Shown in pieces: positions 47,383 through 59,542 of a stretch of DNA of 64,000 nucleotides. The stretch's first letter is position 1, and each line of letters starts with the position of its first letter. The stretch is from Orientallactaga sibirica (lineage: Eukaryota > Chordata > Mammalia > Rodentia > Dipodidae). Under the pieces are notes generated by a model. It was not told the origin of the DNA. It was given only the letters and a program-made list of their open reading frames with translations, and did not search any database. Both the position numbers and the translations under genes were made by a program. The DNA is taken from assembly GCA_036365145.1 (NCBI GenBank), contig JAEOAD010002231.1, positions 806,001-870,000 on the forward strand, in the 5' to 3' direction.

Positions 47383-50300
47383 AACTGGAGAGATGTCTTA
47401 GAGGTTAAGGCATTTGCCTACAAAGTCAAAGGACCCAGGTTCAATTCCCCAGGTCCCACACAAGCCAGATTAACAAGGGGCACATGCATCTGGAGTTCGT
47501 TTGCAATGGCTAGAGGTCCTGGTGTGCCCATTTTCTATCTGTCTCTCTTCTCTCTATCTCTCTGGTTGCAAATAAATAAATAATTTTTTAAAGAGATATA
47601 AAATGACTATTAGCCTAGGACTTACATCAGACTAACAAAGTATGGCCCTGGCTGGTAGCAGGTTGCTATGGTTTTCAGGTTGTAAACTTAAAACTTTAAT
47701 TTATTGATGTTAATCTGGTCATGATAATGGTTGTGAAAGACTGACTTTAGAGTACTCAACCAAGTTAGCTATGTTCCTTTATTTGTCAACCTTTATTTTT
47801 TTTAATATTTTATTTATTTATTTGAGAGAAAGAGGCAGATAGAGAGAAAGAGAGAATGGGCACACCAGGGCCTTTAGCCACTGCAAACGAACTCCAGATG
47901 CATGCGCCCCCTTGTGCATCCGGCTTATGTGGGTCCTGGGGAGTTGAACCGGGGTCCTTAGGCTTCACAGACAAATGCCTTCACCACTAAGCCATTTCAC
48001 CAGCCCTTGTCAACCTTTTAACTAAATCTTAAGGTTAAAATTGGTTCATTAGTATTTAAATTCTCTCATAAGGTTAATATATCTAAAACTCTGCCTCAAA
48101 AAAAAAAAACTCACAGAGGAAATATTTACTCTCTTTTCCTATTTTATAAGGTAGACCACATTTGGAAACACTGAACAGCATTTATCTGTCATACACTTGG
48201 AAACTACTTACTTCATGGTGAACAGTAAAAGAAAATTCTAAACAAAGTTATGTTGTGATTTAAGATGTAATTCCTCAATTCCTCCAACAATCAGTCTTAA
48301 TACTTTAGATTTAACTTAGGTCATTACTGAGCAAGTTTACCAAAGTGTCATAGGCAGAATTGCAGAGTTGGTTAAGGTTTGAGTAGTTATAGATTGTGTC
48401 ATGAAATTTGGTGTTTAGATTCACTATAGTTTTTTAAAATTAATTTGGAGGGGATTGAAAATATTTATTTCTGGCTGAGCAGTTAAAAGTGGCTTGTTTG
48501 CAAAGCCAGATGGCCTGGGTTCAGTTCCCCAGTACCCATATAAAGCTAGATGCACATAGTGGAGATGCATTTGAAGACTGCTTGTAGTGGCAAGTGGCCC
48601 TGGCATGCCTATTCCCTCTCTTTTCCATGGGACTTGTCTCGGTTTCGTTAGATCATGGCAGTTTAGTCCAGTTCCTCTATTCTTTGGTATGTTAGATATA
48701 GCTGAATTAATTTCAGAAGCTGACTTGATTGGGTGGACATGTTATTTGGCTTTTAAAAGTGCTAAATCTCCTCATAAAGAAAAAATAATGTAAGAAAATA
48801 TTATATAAAGGTATTCCAATTCTGACGAGCTTTAAAAATTGTAAAGTTGCTGGGCGTGGTGGCACATACCTTTAATCCCAGCACTCAGGAGGCAGAGGTA
48901 GGAGGATCACCATGAGTTCAAGGCCACCATGAGAATACCGAATGAATACAGGTCAACCTGGGCTAGAGTGAGACCCTACCTCGAAAAACCAAAAAAAAAA
49001 AAAAGTAAAGTTTTTCATGTCTTCATATTTAAGCCAAAAATGTTACTACATAATATATTTCTTGTTTATTTTGAATTCTGTTAGCAGATCTTTTGTTCAT
49101 AGTTTACTCTCTATAACCCCATGTGCCTTAAATATGTGAACTCTACTTTTTGTTAATATCAGACTTTTCCAGGTATCAGAATATTGTTTATCCAAAGTCC
49201 ATGAGGTTTGGCCATCAATAAGCAAAACTATTCAGCTGAACCAATCAGTAGTAATAGAATATAAAAGAAAATGAAAACTTTTAGATCTTATGTTTCATTT
49301 GCTTAACATTATTTTTGGCCAGTCAGATCATTGAAAAAACCTTGAAAATTATCTAAGTTTTTTCTCAATGTGGTTTTTCTCTTCAAAAAGGTAAAAGGCT
49401 AGGGTAATTTTTATTTATTTACTTTTTTTGAGGTAGAGCACCTCACTGTAGCCTAGGCTGATCTGGGACTCACTCTGTAGTCCCAGGCTGGCCTTGAACT
49501 CAGAGTGATCCTACCTCTGCCTCCCAAATGCTAGGATTAAAGACATGCACCACCATGCCTGGCTAAAACCCTGTAATTTTAAGATGGTTCCTGTTTTGTT
49601 CATGCTGGTTTTGCTTGGTGGCTAACAATGAGGTTATGTTAAGTTTTATAAAAAGTGACTAGGTCATTGTGACTTTGTTCTTAGGAAAACTGAGGAAGTT
49701 CCCCATGTCTTAGGAAATCCACTGTATACAAACAATGTTAATATACTTTGTCTAAGCTTTATATATTCTAACAGTCATAAATATTTCTTTATATTAAGCT
49801 ATAAAATTGTTCAATGGTTAAAGATACTTGTTTAAGAAATTACTTTGTCTGGGCATGGTGGCACACACCTTTAATCCCAGCGCTCAGGAGGCAGAGGTAG
49901 GAGGATCGCTGTGAGTTCAAGGCCACCCTGAGACTACCTAATGAATTCCAGGGCAGCCTGAACTAAAGTGAGACCCTACCTAGGCAAACCAAAAAAAATT
50001 AAAAAATTAATTTATGTCTGTCAAAATGTCTCTAATGTATGTTTAAAATCAGGCAAGTTCAGCTCAACAGTGACCAGGTTTGACTTTATTCTTAAGCTAT
50101 GTATCAACAGTCACAGTCAAGGTTTTACTTAAGTAATTGTCTCATTTCTAGTATCTCAAGTTCATTGCTTAAAGATTGATTGATACTTAAGATATGTTTC
50201 CTGCTTTAGAAAAATAATCTTCAATTCTGCTGTTCTGCTTCCACTTTGGGTGGAAATTGATACTGCATAGGTATACAGATTAGCCAAAGTTGTTTTTGAA

Positions 50301-50610
50301 CACAGATGCCAAGTTTTTATACTGTCTTGTCTTTTCCTGACATACAATTTCTAGGTTAAATCAATTGGCTTAAAGTTATTGATAAAATAATTGGTAAAAT
50401 ATTGTTTTCAAGATTACTAAAATTTTCTGCCTGTACTTATAACTGACAGATACTTAAAAGATAGAATGAGCCAGGTGTGGTGCATGCCTTTAATCCCAGC
50501 ACTCGGGAGGCAGAGGTAGGAGGATTGCCATGAGTTCGAGGCCACCCTGAGACTACATAGTAAATTCCAGGTCAGCCAGAACTAGAGTGAGACCCTACCT
50601 TAAAAAAAAC
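47383..50610. repeat. SINE insertions inside ERV 1
   Basis: Plus strand: DIP (47,383-47,590), old DIP (48,470-48,620), B1 (48,848-48,985), B1 (49,848-49,985), B1 (50,470-50,605). Minus strand: DIP (47,810-48,007) and B1 (49,425-49,565). The sequence between them is AT-rich and non-coding. Confidence 0.8.
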
Positions 50611-50689
50611 AAAAACAAGAGAGAGAGAGAGAAAGACAGAATGTGTATGTTTTCTATGCTCCAGATATAGCTTACACTGTCACCTGACA

Positions 50690-51365
50690 ACTAAACTTAA
50701 ATACTAATCAGAATGATTTTAAACTATTGTGTCATTCTCTGACCAGATCTGCTTTGCTAACCAGATATGTTCTGCACCTTTTAAACTAAATCTGTTTTGC
50801 TAATCAGATATGTACAGTATCTCTAATAACCATATGTAGAAGCCAAGGTCAATTGGAAATATTAGAGTTAAAAGGATAACCAATATTTTGGTTCCTGCTC
50901 CCAGGTCAGAAGGCCACAGGAGATGATGGGACATTTGCTAACTTCTAGCTTCTGGTAAGTTACCTATCTTCTCAATCAGAGAGGATGTGGACACACAGAG
51001 ATGAATTCCAAGTCATTATCTGCAACAGGAGAATCACATCAGAGGAAAATCAGTCCTCCAGGCTTCCCAAAAGAGGGAGGGCCTCTTGGTCAGAATGACC
51101 TTGACTTATCCTAGCAGATGACAATGCTGAGAGTCTTAGAACTCCTCAGGGGTTCCTAAAAGTCCCTCCTGAGGAGCCATTATTGACTGCCAAAATATAG
51201 TACATAGTTAATTTTGGCAGCCTGCATGGTCTTAATCACCCAGTAAGAAAATATAACTACATTATAAACAAAGAATCAGACTAATGGGCTCCCCTGTCTG
51301 ATGCTGACTTACAATACTAAACTCTAATATTAACTCATGCCTTCTGCCTCTGCCTGTCCCTGATT
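50690..51365 (+). mobile_element. ERV 1 internal block shared with ERV 2
   Basis: This block aligns, inverted, with 64,000-63,839 joined to 60,617-60,160. Shared words include GGCCACAGGAGATGATGGGA, CTAACTTCTAGCTTCTGGTA and ATCCTAGCAGATGACAATGC. Similarity ends near CTGCCTGTCCCTGATTA (about 51,365). It is non-coding as it stands. Confidence 0.85.
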
Positions 51366-52853
51366 AGTCAGTCACTGCTACCTTTAAATACAAATATTCC
51401 AAAAATTGTCCTCACTGGTTATGTTCACCTGATAGTTATTGATTTTTATCAGTCCAATCTCTTCTTGACATGTCTTAATGAAGGAGGAATATCACTAAGG
51501 ACAGATCTCGGACCCCATCCTGACATGTAAAAGCTATTTAGAGTTCTAGCTGTTTGGACTTGCTGATGTGACTGATGCTGGTTGTTCGAAAGTGTCTCTT
51601 TGCTCAAATTTACAGAGGTAAACCACATTCACTTACCATCGATGGTGCTCCCTAAAATCTGTAACACAAGGGCACCCACATGCCCTCAGGGAATTGGGCC
51701 CATAACCATCAGCCAAGGAGTATAGATTCATCACACCAGAGTCCAGAGGACAGTGTCCTCAGCCAACTGTAGCAGCTAACAGATCACCAGGGACCCAGAG
51801 GGTCCCTTCCAAATCAACATCCGGAGGACATCTACCCCTTGACAAGGAGACCACAGCCCTGCTCTAGTCACTCCGGAAGCTGAGTAGTGTATGCACGGCA
51901 GAAGCTTGAGGACTTCAACGTGAGATATCAAAAAAAGCACAGGGTGGGAGAGGGGGGTACATCATGTACACTGTGCCTGGTTGGGAAAGTTACATGTTAG
52001 AACACAAGGGGTAATGACTGGGAAGAGGAGGGAAATGTAATGGAAAAACTGAGAGCTGGACTGATGCATTAAGTCACTGTAAGAGTTAAGAGCTAAGGAG
52101 CTGAACTTATCTCTGTCAGTAGCTGAAGGAATCCCAAAGACAGAACTGTATAGGGAGTCTCAGAGGGACAATAAGAGGGAGGGACAGTTTAAGACTAAAA
52201 TAGAATACAATAGAGCTCAAGGTTAAGATGACCCAACTACTTGATTCATATGCATGTTGGTTCATAGGTGTGTTTTGAAAAGTTGTTTTGAGTCATATAG
52301 ACTGCACAAGCTAACTGTCATGTCCTGCTTCTGTAAACCAGCTGCCCATTTGCTTGTATGAAAATTTGTTTTTCTGGTTATCCTGGTTCACAACTCCAAT
52401 TACTGCCATCTCCAGAACCATAATTCTGTTACTTTTAGGGTTGATTGCAGGCCCCTGTATTGTATTTTATTTAATTAATTAATTTATTTATTTATTTTTT
52501 ATATTTATTTGTTTGTTTATTTATTTATTTATTTTTGTTTGAGACACAGAGAGAGAAAGAATGGGCATGCCAGGGCCACTAGCTACTGCAAATGAACTCC
52601 AGATGCATGCACCACCATGTGCATCTGGCTTACATGGGACCTGGAGAATGGAACCTGGGTCCTTAGGCTTCATAGGCAAGTGACTTAACCGCTAAGCCAT
52701 CTCCACAGCCTAGCCCCTGCATTTTAAATGCTCTAATCAGGTTTATCCAACAGAGAATTTCTTTGCTAAAGTTCATGATTCTCAGGACCAAGTATGAGGC
52801 TATGGTAACTGGTGAGTCTAAGATTTGATTCAGTTACTAAAACCAGTGGAGAA
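51366..52853 (+). mobile_element. ERV 1 interior, 3' part
   Basis: Non-coding in all frames. A minus-strand DIP lies at 52,490-52,712. The bases just before the 3' LTR (AAAACCAGTGGAGAA) are where a polypurine tract is expected and are only partly purine. Confidence 0.6.
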
Positions 52854-53429
52854 TGAAACAACCTCTGGTGAACAGACCTAAGGGAAGCCATCTTAGGCCA
52901 CTCAGCCATCTTGACATTCTCAAGTAGCCATAACAGATTAAAGATTAGCACAGAGCATTAATTACAAAAATGGGGATGGGTCCTAGTAAGGCATCTGCAG
53001 TTTACTCTCACCCTGAGGTCAAGATATTTGGTATATGCCTCTTACCTGGTGCTAACTGCAAAAATTCTGCTTTTGTAATCATGCTTGCTTGCTTGCTCTT
53101 GCTAAAGACAATTGTGTGGAGGGGATGGCTGGGGGATTTTCAGATCATTGTAAAGGAATGTGATTTTTGCCTTTAAAAACTCACTATAGGGCTGGAGAGA
53201 TGGGTTGGTGATTAAGGTGCCTGCCTGCCAAGCCTAGGAACACCCGTTTCAATCTGCAGGTCCCACGTTTAGCCCGATGCAAAAAGTGATGCAAGGATGC
53301 AATGCTGCACTTATCCACAAGGGGGCACATGTGTCTGGAGTTTATTCACAGCATCTGAGATGCTGCTGGTGTGCCCATTCTCTCTCTCTATCTCTATCTC
53401 TCTAGCTCTCTCTCTATCTATCTCTCTCA

Positions 53430-53463
<34 letters not shown>

Positions 53464-53855
53464 GTAATAATAATAATAAAAACCTCACTGTAAAAGTAGG
53501 ATGGGGCTGCTCTCCTCCTTGGTGTGAAGGGACAGACACTGGCCAGCTTAATAAAGACTCTTCTTTTTAATTTTTAAATTTTTTTAATTTTTATTTATTT
53601 ACTAGAGACAGAGAGAGGGAGAGAGAGAGAAAGAGAGAGTGAGAATGGGAATGCCAGGGCCTCTAGCCACTGCAACCAACCTCAGGATACATGCGCCCCC
53701 TTGTGCATCTGGCTAACATGGGACCTGGAGAATTGAACTGGGGTCCTTAGGCTTCACAGCCATGTGCCTTAACCACTAAACCATCTCTCCAGCCCTCCCC
53801 TTTTTAATTTTATTGGGGTGATCTTCTGTTCATTTTTGGCCTGGGACTTGCTACA
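52854..53855 (+). mobile_element. ERV 1, 3' LTR (with two SINE insertions)
   Basis: Starts TGAAACAACCTCTGGTGAAC and ends GGGACTTGCTACA, matching the 5' LTR with scattered substitutions. A long-form DIP (53,189-53,480, flanks TAAAAACTCACTATA and AAAACCTCACTGTAA) and a minus-strand DIP (53,580-53,800) sit in it. Confidence 0.83.
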
Positions 53856-55763
53856 TTATCAAGCCATGAATTTTTATAGAACACCATAGATTGGTTCTGC
53901 GCTTTCAGTTATTAAATAATTCAATTATTTAGAATAATGATAATCTATACTCAAATGCACAAGCAACACAAACAAAAAATTGCCAATTTTTAGGGGTCAG
54001 TGGATGCTCTGTACCATGTGAGATATTTCCAAGATAAAGGGTCATTGCTGAATCTGAATGACCCTTTCACTGAGAAAGACACACTTAGGATTTTACTGGC
54101 AACATATATCACATTAGGTCATAGTATTTTGACTTGTTTACCAAGTAATCCATTAAATTGGTAGTGTGTTGTGATTTGTGTTGTTTTTGAAACCAGATAT
54201 CACTGTTAGCCCAGGCTGTTCTCAAACTCAAGATCCTCTCAGCTCTGCCAATTGCTGGGATTAGAGTTGTGTTGGCACAACTATGCCCAGTGCTATCTGC
54301 TAGTTTTTCATGGGAGCCCAGAACAAGGAAAAGCTCTTGGACCACATGTCTTACTAGATCCAGTATTACCCATAATGTCTTTGGCAGATGAGGGTGCGAT
54401 CTAGCCCCAAAAGTGAACCATAGTCACAGAGCCTTGGGGTTTTCCAGCAAGAATATGCCATCTTCTGAAGGGAAATGATGGCCATGGAGAACAGCCATCC
54501 AGCTTGCCACTGAGTGTTAGTGGAGACTGTTGCTCATGGACAACAAGCTACTATGAGATCTGACCAGTTTGCCGTAGGCTATCAATGGTTTATCAATGTC
54601 AGTGCCCACTAACATTCCATCATCACATTGAAGTGTCAAGTACAAGCTCGTGCTCAAGTAGGTCTTGAAGTAAGTTATGTGAGAAATAGTATCACGTTGT
54701 TGCCACACTGCCTCTTCTTTCCCAACTTGTACATATAGCACTACAGACAGTATCCTATAATCAGTTGACTGAAGAAAATGAGATAGGAGCCTGTTTTACA
54801 TTTTACAATCAGTTCTTTTTTTTTTTTTTTTTTTTTGAGGTAGGGTTTCACTCTAGCTCAGGCTGACCTGGAATTCACTATGTGGTCTCAGGGTGGCCTC
54901 AAGCTCATGGAAATCCTCCTACCTCTGCCTCCTGAGTGCTGGGATTAAAGGCATGTGCCACCATGCTTCATTCAGTTCTTCTTAATGTGATGTGAGTATG
55001 TGGAAGTAGATAGCATTGCAATACAGTCTCATTTGGGATAGACAGTGCTGAAGGCAAGTGGTGAGGGTAAACCTTCCCAATTGACAGAACTTTAGCAGTC
55101 TATCCTGTTATTCATTTTGCCTGGGAGTAGTGAAGACAGGTCTGTAGTAACTTATGAGCTAATCATTTGGCTGGATGGTCAGGAAATTTGAAGGAACATA
55201 ATTTAAAAATTGTTGAGAAGAAGCTGGGCGTGGTGGCATACACCTTTAATCCCAGTACTTGGGAGGCAGAAGTAGGAGGATCACCATGAGTTCAAGGCCA
55301 TTCTAGCCTGGGCTAGAGCGAGACCCTACCTCAGAAAAAAAAAATTGTTGAGAAAGCCAGATGTGATGGTACCCACCTTTAATCCTAGCACTTGGGAAGC
55401 AGAGGTAGAAGGATCACTGAGAGTTTGAGGCCAGACTAGGACTACAGAGTTTCAGGTCAGCTTGGGCCGGAGTGAGACCCTGCCAGGGGGGGGGGCACAA
55501 CAACGTGAGAAGGCCTAAAGGATAGACATGTGGTTAGCGTTCTCTGAATTGTACATAGTCTGAAAACATCTCTTAGTGTTTCTGTATCCTGTGATAAAAA
55601 TTCCAAGGAGGGCTGAAGAGATGGCTTAGTGATTGAAGCACTTACCTGCAAAGCCAAAGGACTCAGGTCTGGTTCCCCCGGTCCCATGTAAGCCAGATGC
55701 ACAAGGTGGCACACGTGTCTGGAGTTCATGTACCCATGAAGTCCTCTACAAGCCCTGATGTAT

Positions 55764-55794
<31 letters not shown>

Positions 55795-55860
55795 AATAAA
55801 TAAAATAAAATATTTTTTTAAGTCCAAGAAAATGACAAGGTGGTACTGTTAGTGACTCAG
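53744..55860 (+). repeat. Tandem duplication C, left copy
   Basis: The 2,117-base block starts TCCTTAGGCTTCACAGCC, in the middle of the DIP inside the ERV 1 3' LTR, and ends GTTAGTGACTCAG. It holds the end of the LTR, non-repetitive sequence, a B1 on the minus strand (54,820-54,968), two B1 (55,222-55,335 and 55,352-55,480) and a DIP (55,613-55,815). Confidence 0.95.
54360..54790. other. Unassigned non-SINE sequence within duplication C
   Basis: This part, repeated at 56,470-56,905, is nearly unchanged between copies. On the minus strand it gives a 74-codon frame (54,517-54,741 and 56,632-56,856, same protein in both). I recognise no family. It could be an old retroelement or gene remnant. 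Confidence 0.4.
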
Positions 55861-58000
55861 TCCTTAGGCTTCACAGCCATGTGCCTTATCCACTAAACCA
55901 TCTCTCCAGCCCTCCCTTTTTAATTTTATTGGGGTGATCTTCTGTTCATTTTTGGCCTGGGACTTGCTACATTATCAAGCCACGAATTTTTATAGAACAC
56001 CATAGATTGGTTCTGCGCTTTCAGTTATTAAATAATTCAATTATTTAGAATAATGATAATCTATACTCAAATGCACAGGCAACACAAACAAAAAAATTGC
56101 CAAATTTTAGGGGTCAGTGGATGCTCTGTACCATGTGAGATATTTCAAGATAAAGGGTCATTGCTGAATCTGAATGACCCTTTCACTGAGAAAGACACAC
56201 TTAGATTTTACTGGCAACATATATCACATTAGGTCATAGTATTTTGACTTGTTTACCAAGTGATCCATTAAATTGGTAGTGTGTTGTGATTTGTGTTGTT
56301 TTTGAAACCAGATATCACTGTTAGCCCAGGCTGTTCTCAAACTCAAGATCCTCTCAGCTCTGCCAATTGCTGGGATTAGAGTTGTGCTGGCACAACTATG
56401 CCCAGTGCTATCTGCTAGTTTTTCATGGGAGCCCAGAACAAGGAAAAGCTCTTGGACCACATGTCTTACTAGATCCAGTATTACCCATAATGTCTTTGGC
56501 AGATGAGGGTGCGATCTAGCCCCATAAGTGAACCATAGTCACAGAGCCTTGGGGTTTTCCAGCAAGAATATGCCATCTTCTGAAGGGAAATGATGGCCAT
56601 GGAGAACAGCCATCCAGCTTGCCACTGAGTGTTAGTGGAGACTGTTGCTCATGGACAACAAGCTACTATGAGATCTGACCAGTTTGCCGTAGGCTATCAA
56701 TGGTTTATCAATGTCAGTGCCCACTAACATTCCATCATCACATTGAAGTGTCAAGTACAAGCTCGTGCTCAAGTAGGTCTTGAAGTAAGTTATGTGAGAA
56801 ATAGTATCACGTTGTTGCCACACTGCCTCTTCTTTCCCAACTTGTACATATAGCACTACAGACAGTATCCTATAATCAGTTGACTGAAGAAAATGAGATA
56901 GGAGCCTGTTTTACATTTTACAATCAGTTTTTTTTTTTTTTTTTTTTTTTGAGGTAGGGTTTCACTGTAGCTCAGGCTGACCTGGAATTCACTATGTGGT
57001 CTCAGGGTGGCCTCAAGCTCATGGAAATCCTCCTACCTCTGCCTCCTGAGTGCTGGGATTAAAGGCATGTGCCACCATGCTTCATTCAGTTCTTCTTAAT
57101 GTGATGTGAGTATGTGGAAGTAGATAGCATTGCAATACAGTCTCATTTGGGATAGACAGAGCTGAAGGCAAGTGGTGAGGGTAAACCTTCCCAATTGACA
57201 GAACTTTAGCAGTCTATCCTGTTATTCATTTTGCCTGGGAGTAGTGAAGACAGGTCTGTAGTAACTTATGAGCTAATCATTTGGCTGGATGGTCAGGAAA
57301 TTTGAAGGAACATAATTAAAAAATTGTTGAGAAGAAGCTGGGCGTAGTGGCATACACCTTTAATCCCAGTACTCAGGAGGCAGAGGTAGGAGGATCACCA
57401 TGAGTTCAAAGCCATTCTGAGACTACAGAATGAATTCCAGGTCAGCCTGGGCTAGAGCGAGACCCTACCTCGGAAAAAAAAAAAATTGTTGAGAAAGCCA
57501 GATGTGATGGTACACACCTTTAATCCTAGCACTTGGGAAGCAGAGGTAGAAGGATCACTGAGAGTTTGAGGCCAGACTAGGACTACAGAGTTTCAGGTCA
57601 GCTTGGGCTGGAGTGAGACCCTGCCGGGGGGGGGGGGGACAACAACGTGAGAAGGCCTAAAGGATAGACATGTGGTTAGCGTTCTCTGAAATTGTACATA
57701 GTCTGAAAACATCTCTTAGTGTTTCTGTATCCTGTGATAAAAATTCCAAGGAGGACTGAAGAGATGGCTTAGTGATTGAAGCACTTACCTGCAAAGCCAA
57801 AGGACTCAGGTCTGGTTCCCCAGGTCCCATGTAAGCCAGATGCACAAGGTGGCACACGTGTCTGGAGTTCATGTACCCATGAAGTCCTCTGCAAGCCCTG
57901 ATGTATTCTCTCTCTCTCTCACACACACACACACAATAAATAAAATAAAATATTTTTTTAAGTCCAAGAAAATGACAAGGTAGTACTGTTAGTGACTCAG
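55861..58000 (+). repeat. Tandem duplication C, right copy
   Basis: The same block follows directly, with B1 on the minus strand (56,935-57,085), B1 (57,337-57,475), B1 (57,497-57,635) and DIP (57,752-57,955). It has about 35 bases in the first plus-strand B1 that the left copy lacks, and other single-base differences. The 110 bases at its start repeat the ERV 1 LTR end. Confidence 0.95.
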
Positions 58001-58024
58001 ACCTTTCAGAAATGAAGGAAACTA

Positions 58025-58230
58025 GGAGGCTGATGGCTTAGTGGTTAAGGCATTTGCCTACAAAGCCAAAAGATCCTGGTTTGATTCTCCAGGACCCACA
58101 TAAGCCAGATGCACAAGGGGGCACATGCAGCTAGAGTTTGTTAGCAGTGGCTGGAGGCCCTGGTGCACCCATTATCTCTCTCTGCCCCCCTTGCCTATTT
58201 CTCTCTCTCTCAAATAAAGAAAAATAAAAA
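58025..58230 (+). repeat. DIP SINE
   Basis: Starts GAGGCTGATGGCTTAGTGGT, ends in a CT-rich part and CAAATAAAGAAAAATAAA. GAAATGAAGGAAACTA flanks both ends (58,009 and 58,247), a target-site duplication. Confidence 0.9.
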
Positions 58231-58407
58231 AAATTTTTAAGAAAAAGAAATGAAGGAAACTACAACCAGATAGGTTTTGCTGAGGGCAAGAAGACAATAA
58301 AATGAGAACCTGAAGCATGCAGTTCTACATACCAGCTATGATGGTTTGGCCAGTCAGAAATAAACACAGTAGTGGTTGTGTGTAGTCCTTCTTATTTTGA
58401 TATGAGT

Positions 58408-58875
58408 ATGTGTATCAGTCAGAGTTCTCTAGAGGAATAGAACTGACAGAATGAGTTGTGTTAAAAGGGAATTTAGTAGATTAGCTTATGGCAATCCAAC
58501 AATAGCAGGTTGCAGGCCTGAGAGTCAAGAAACCCGGTAATTGCTCAGTCCATGAGGCTGGATGCCTCAGCAGTCCCAATCCAGCACTGAAGGCCTGGAG
58601 GCTTCCTGGAGAGACTCTGCTCTTCAGTCCACACTGGTCTTCAGTCCACACTGGAGAGCAGCAAGCAGCGCTGGCAGCCAGAGGGAAGGAGAGGATGCTT
58701 TCCTTCCCAGAGCTTCCTGAGATAAAGCTCCCCTCAACTCTGAGAGGGGCCACCCACTCTGAGGGAAGGGTCCACTCTGGAGGAAGGACTTCCTCCTTCA
58801 CTTAATCCTTCCTGGAAGCAACCTCAGAGACCCATTTATGAGGAATGTCTGTGGTTTTCTAAACAGATGAAGTTG
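58408..58875 (+). repeat. Old mammalian interspersed repeat, family not resolved
   Basis: It starts GTATCAGTCAGAGTTCTCTA followed by GAGGAATAGAACTGACAG, and ends near GTTGACATGAAACAACCATCACA. I recognise this beginning and end as a repeat common in mammalian genomes but cannot name the family safely. It contains an imperfect direct repeat (CTTCAGTCCACACTGG twice at 58,622-58,651). Confidence 0.55.
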
Positions 58876-59000
58876 ACATGAAACAACCATCACATGTGTG
58901 TGTGCATGTATTTATTCTTTTTCTTTCTGTCTCTTACTATTGCACAATATGTAATATGAAATTTGTTAATGGCACCTCTGGAGAGGGAGTCAGGTAACTT

Positions 59001-59542
59001 TGTTAGGCAGTTAGGGTGGCTGGACACCTGAAAATAAGAAGCAGGAATGCCTTTGGGTTTTGCTAGCGATCAGAGAGGAAACTTGCTTCTCCTTATCTCT
59101 TGCCAGAAGTTTTGTGGGGCATGTAAGGTTTGGGGTTGACAAAGACCATGCAAACCACTCTGAGGCAAAGATGACAGCTTTTATTCAGGAAAAGCAGGAG
59201 CTGACTGACTCACAAGAGAGGAGCGCAGCCCACCTGAGTTTCTCGGGTAGTGGACTTTATCGGGTATTTTCAGTTGGGGAAGGTGAGGAAGGGAAAAAGC
59301 TGAACAAGAAGGGTTCCTTTCGGGGAGATCTAAGATAGCCAGGGTGTGACACCAGAACAGTGACCAGATGATTTACAAAATAAGGGCACAGGAAACCATG
59401 ACCTGGAGGCATTAGAGGTAAGGAAGGGATAATGGCTGGGTGGTTTCTTGAGGAATGTGGATAATCCACTTCTTTATGTTTCTGTCACCCTTCTGCTGTC
59501 CTTGGTGACTCCATTTTTTTGAGAGCCTGTCCTAACCTAACA
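59001..59542 (-). mobile_element. ERV 2, LTR (minus strand)
   Basis: Read on the minus strand it starts TGTTAGGTTAGGACAGG and ends GCCTAACA; the termini TGTTAGG and CCTAACA are exact inverted repeats. An AATAAAAG lies about 170 bases from the end. Upstream on the minus strand, AAAGGCTGGAA sits where a polypurine tract belongs, so this is the 3' LTR. It shares no obvious similarity with the ERV 1 LTR. Confidence 0.78.

Larger units (their letters stand above)
44591..53855 (+). mobile_element. Endogenous retrovirus 1, two LTRs, no intact genes
   Basis: Two related LTRs in the same orientation bound about 7.6 kb of internal sequence. The 4-base flanks are TTAC on the left and TTAT on the right, a possible target-site duplication with one change. 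Right after the left LTR is a threonine-type primer binding site, then a leader and a broken gag start. No reverse transcriptase, integrase or envelope reading could be recognised beyond about 46 kb, and no frame is long. It looks like a gammaretrovirus-related, defective element, comparable in layout to rodent VL30-type elements; that comparison is inference. SINEs have since inserted into both LTRs and the interior. Confidence 0.82.

Noticed and set aside
58481..58801. 106-codon minus-strand frame
   Set aside because: It lies in an old interspersed repeat with internal duplication; no family resemblance.
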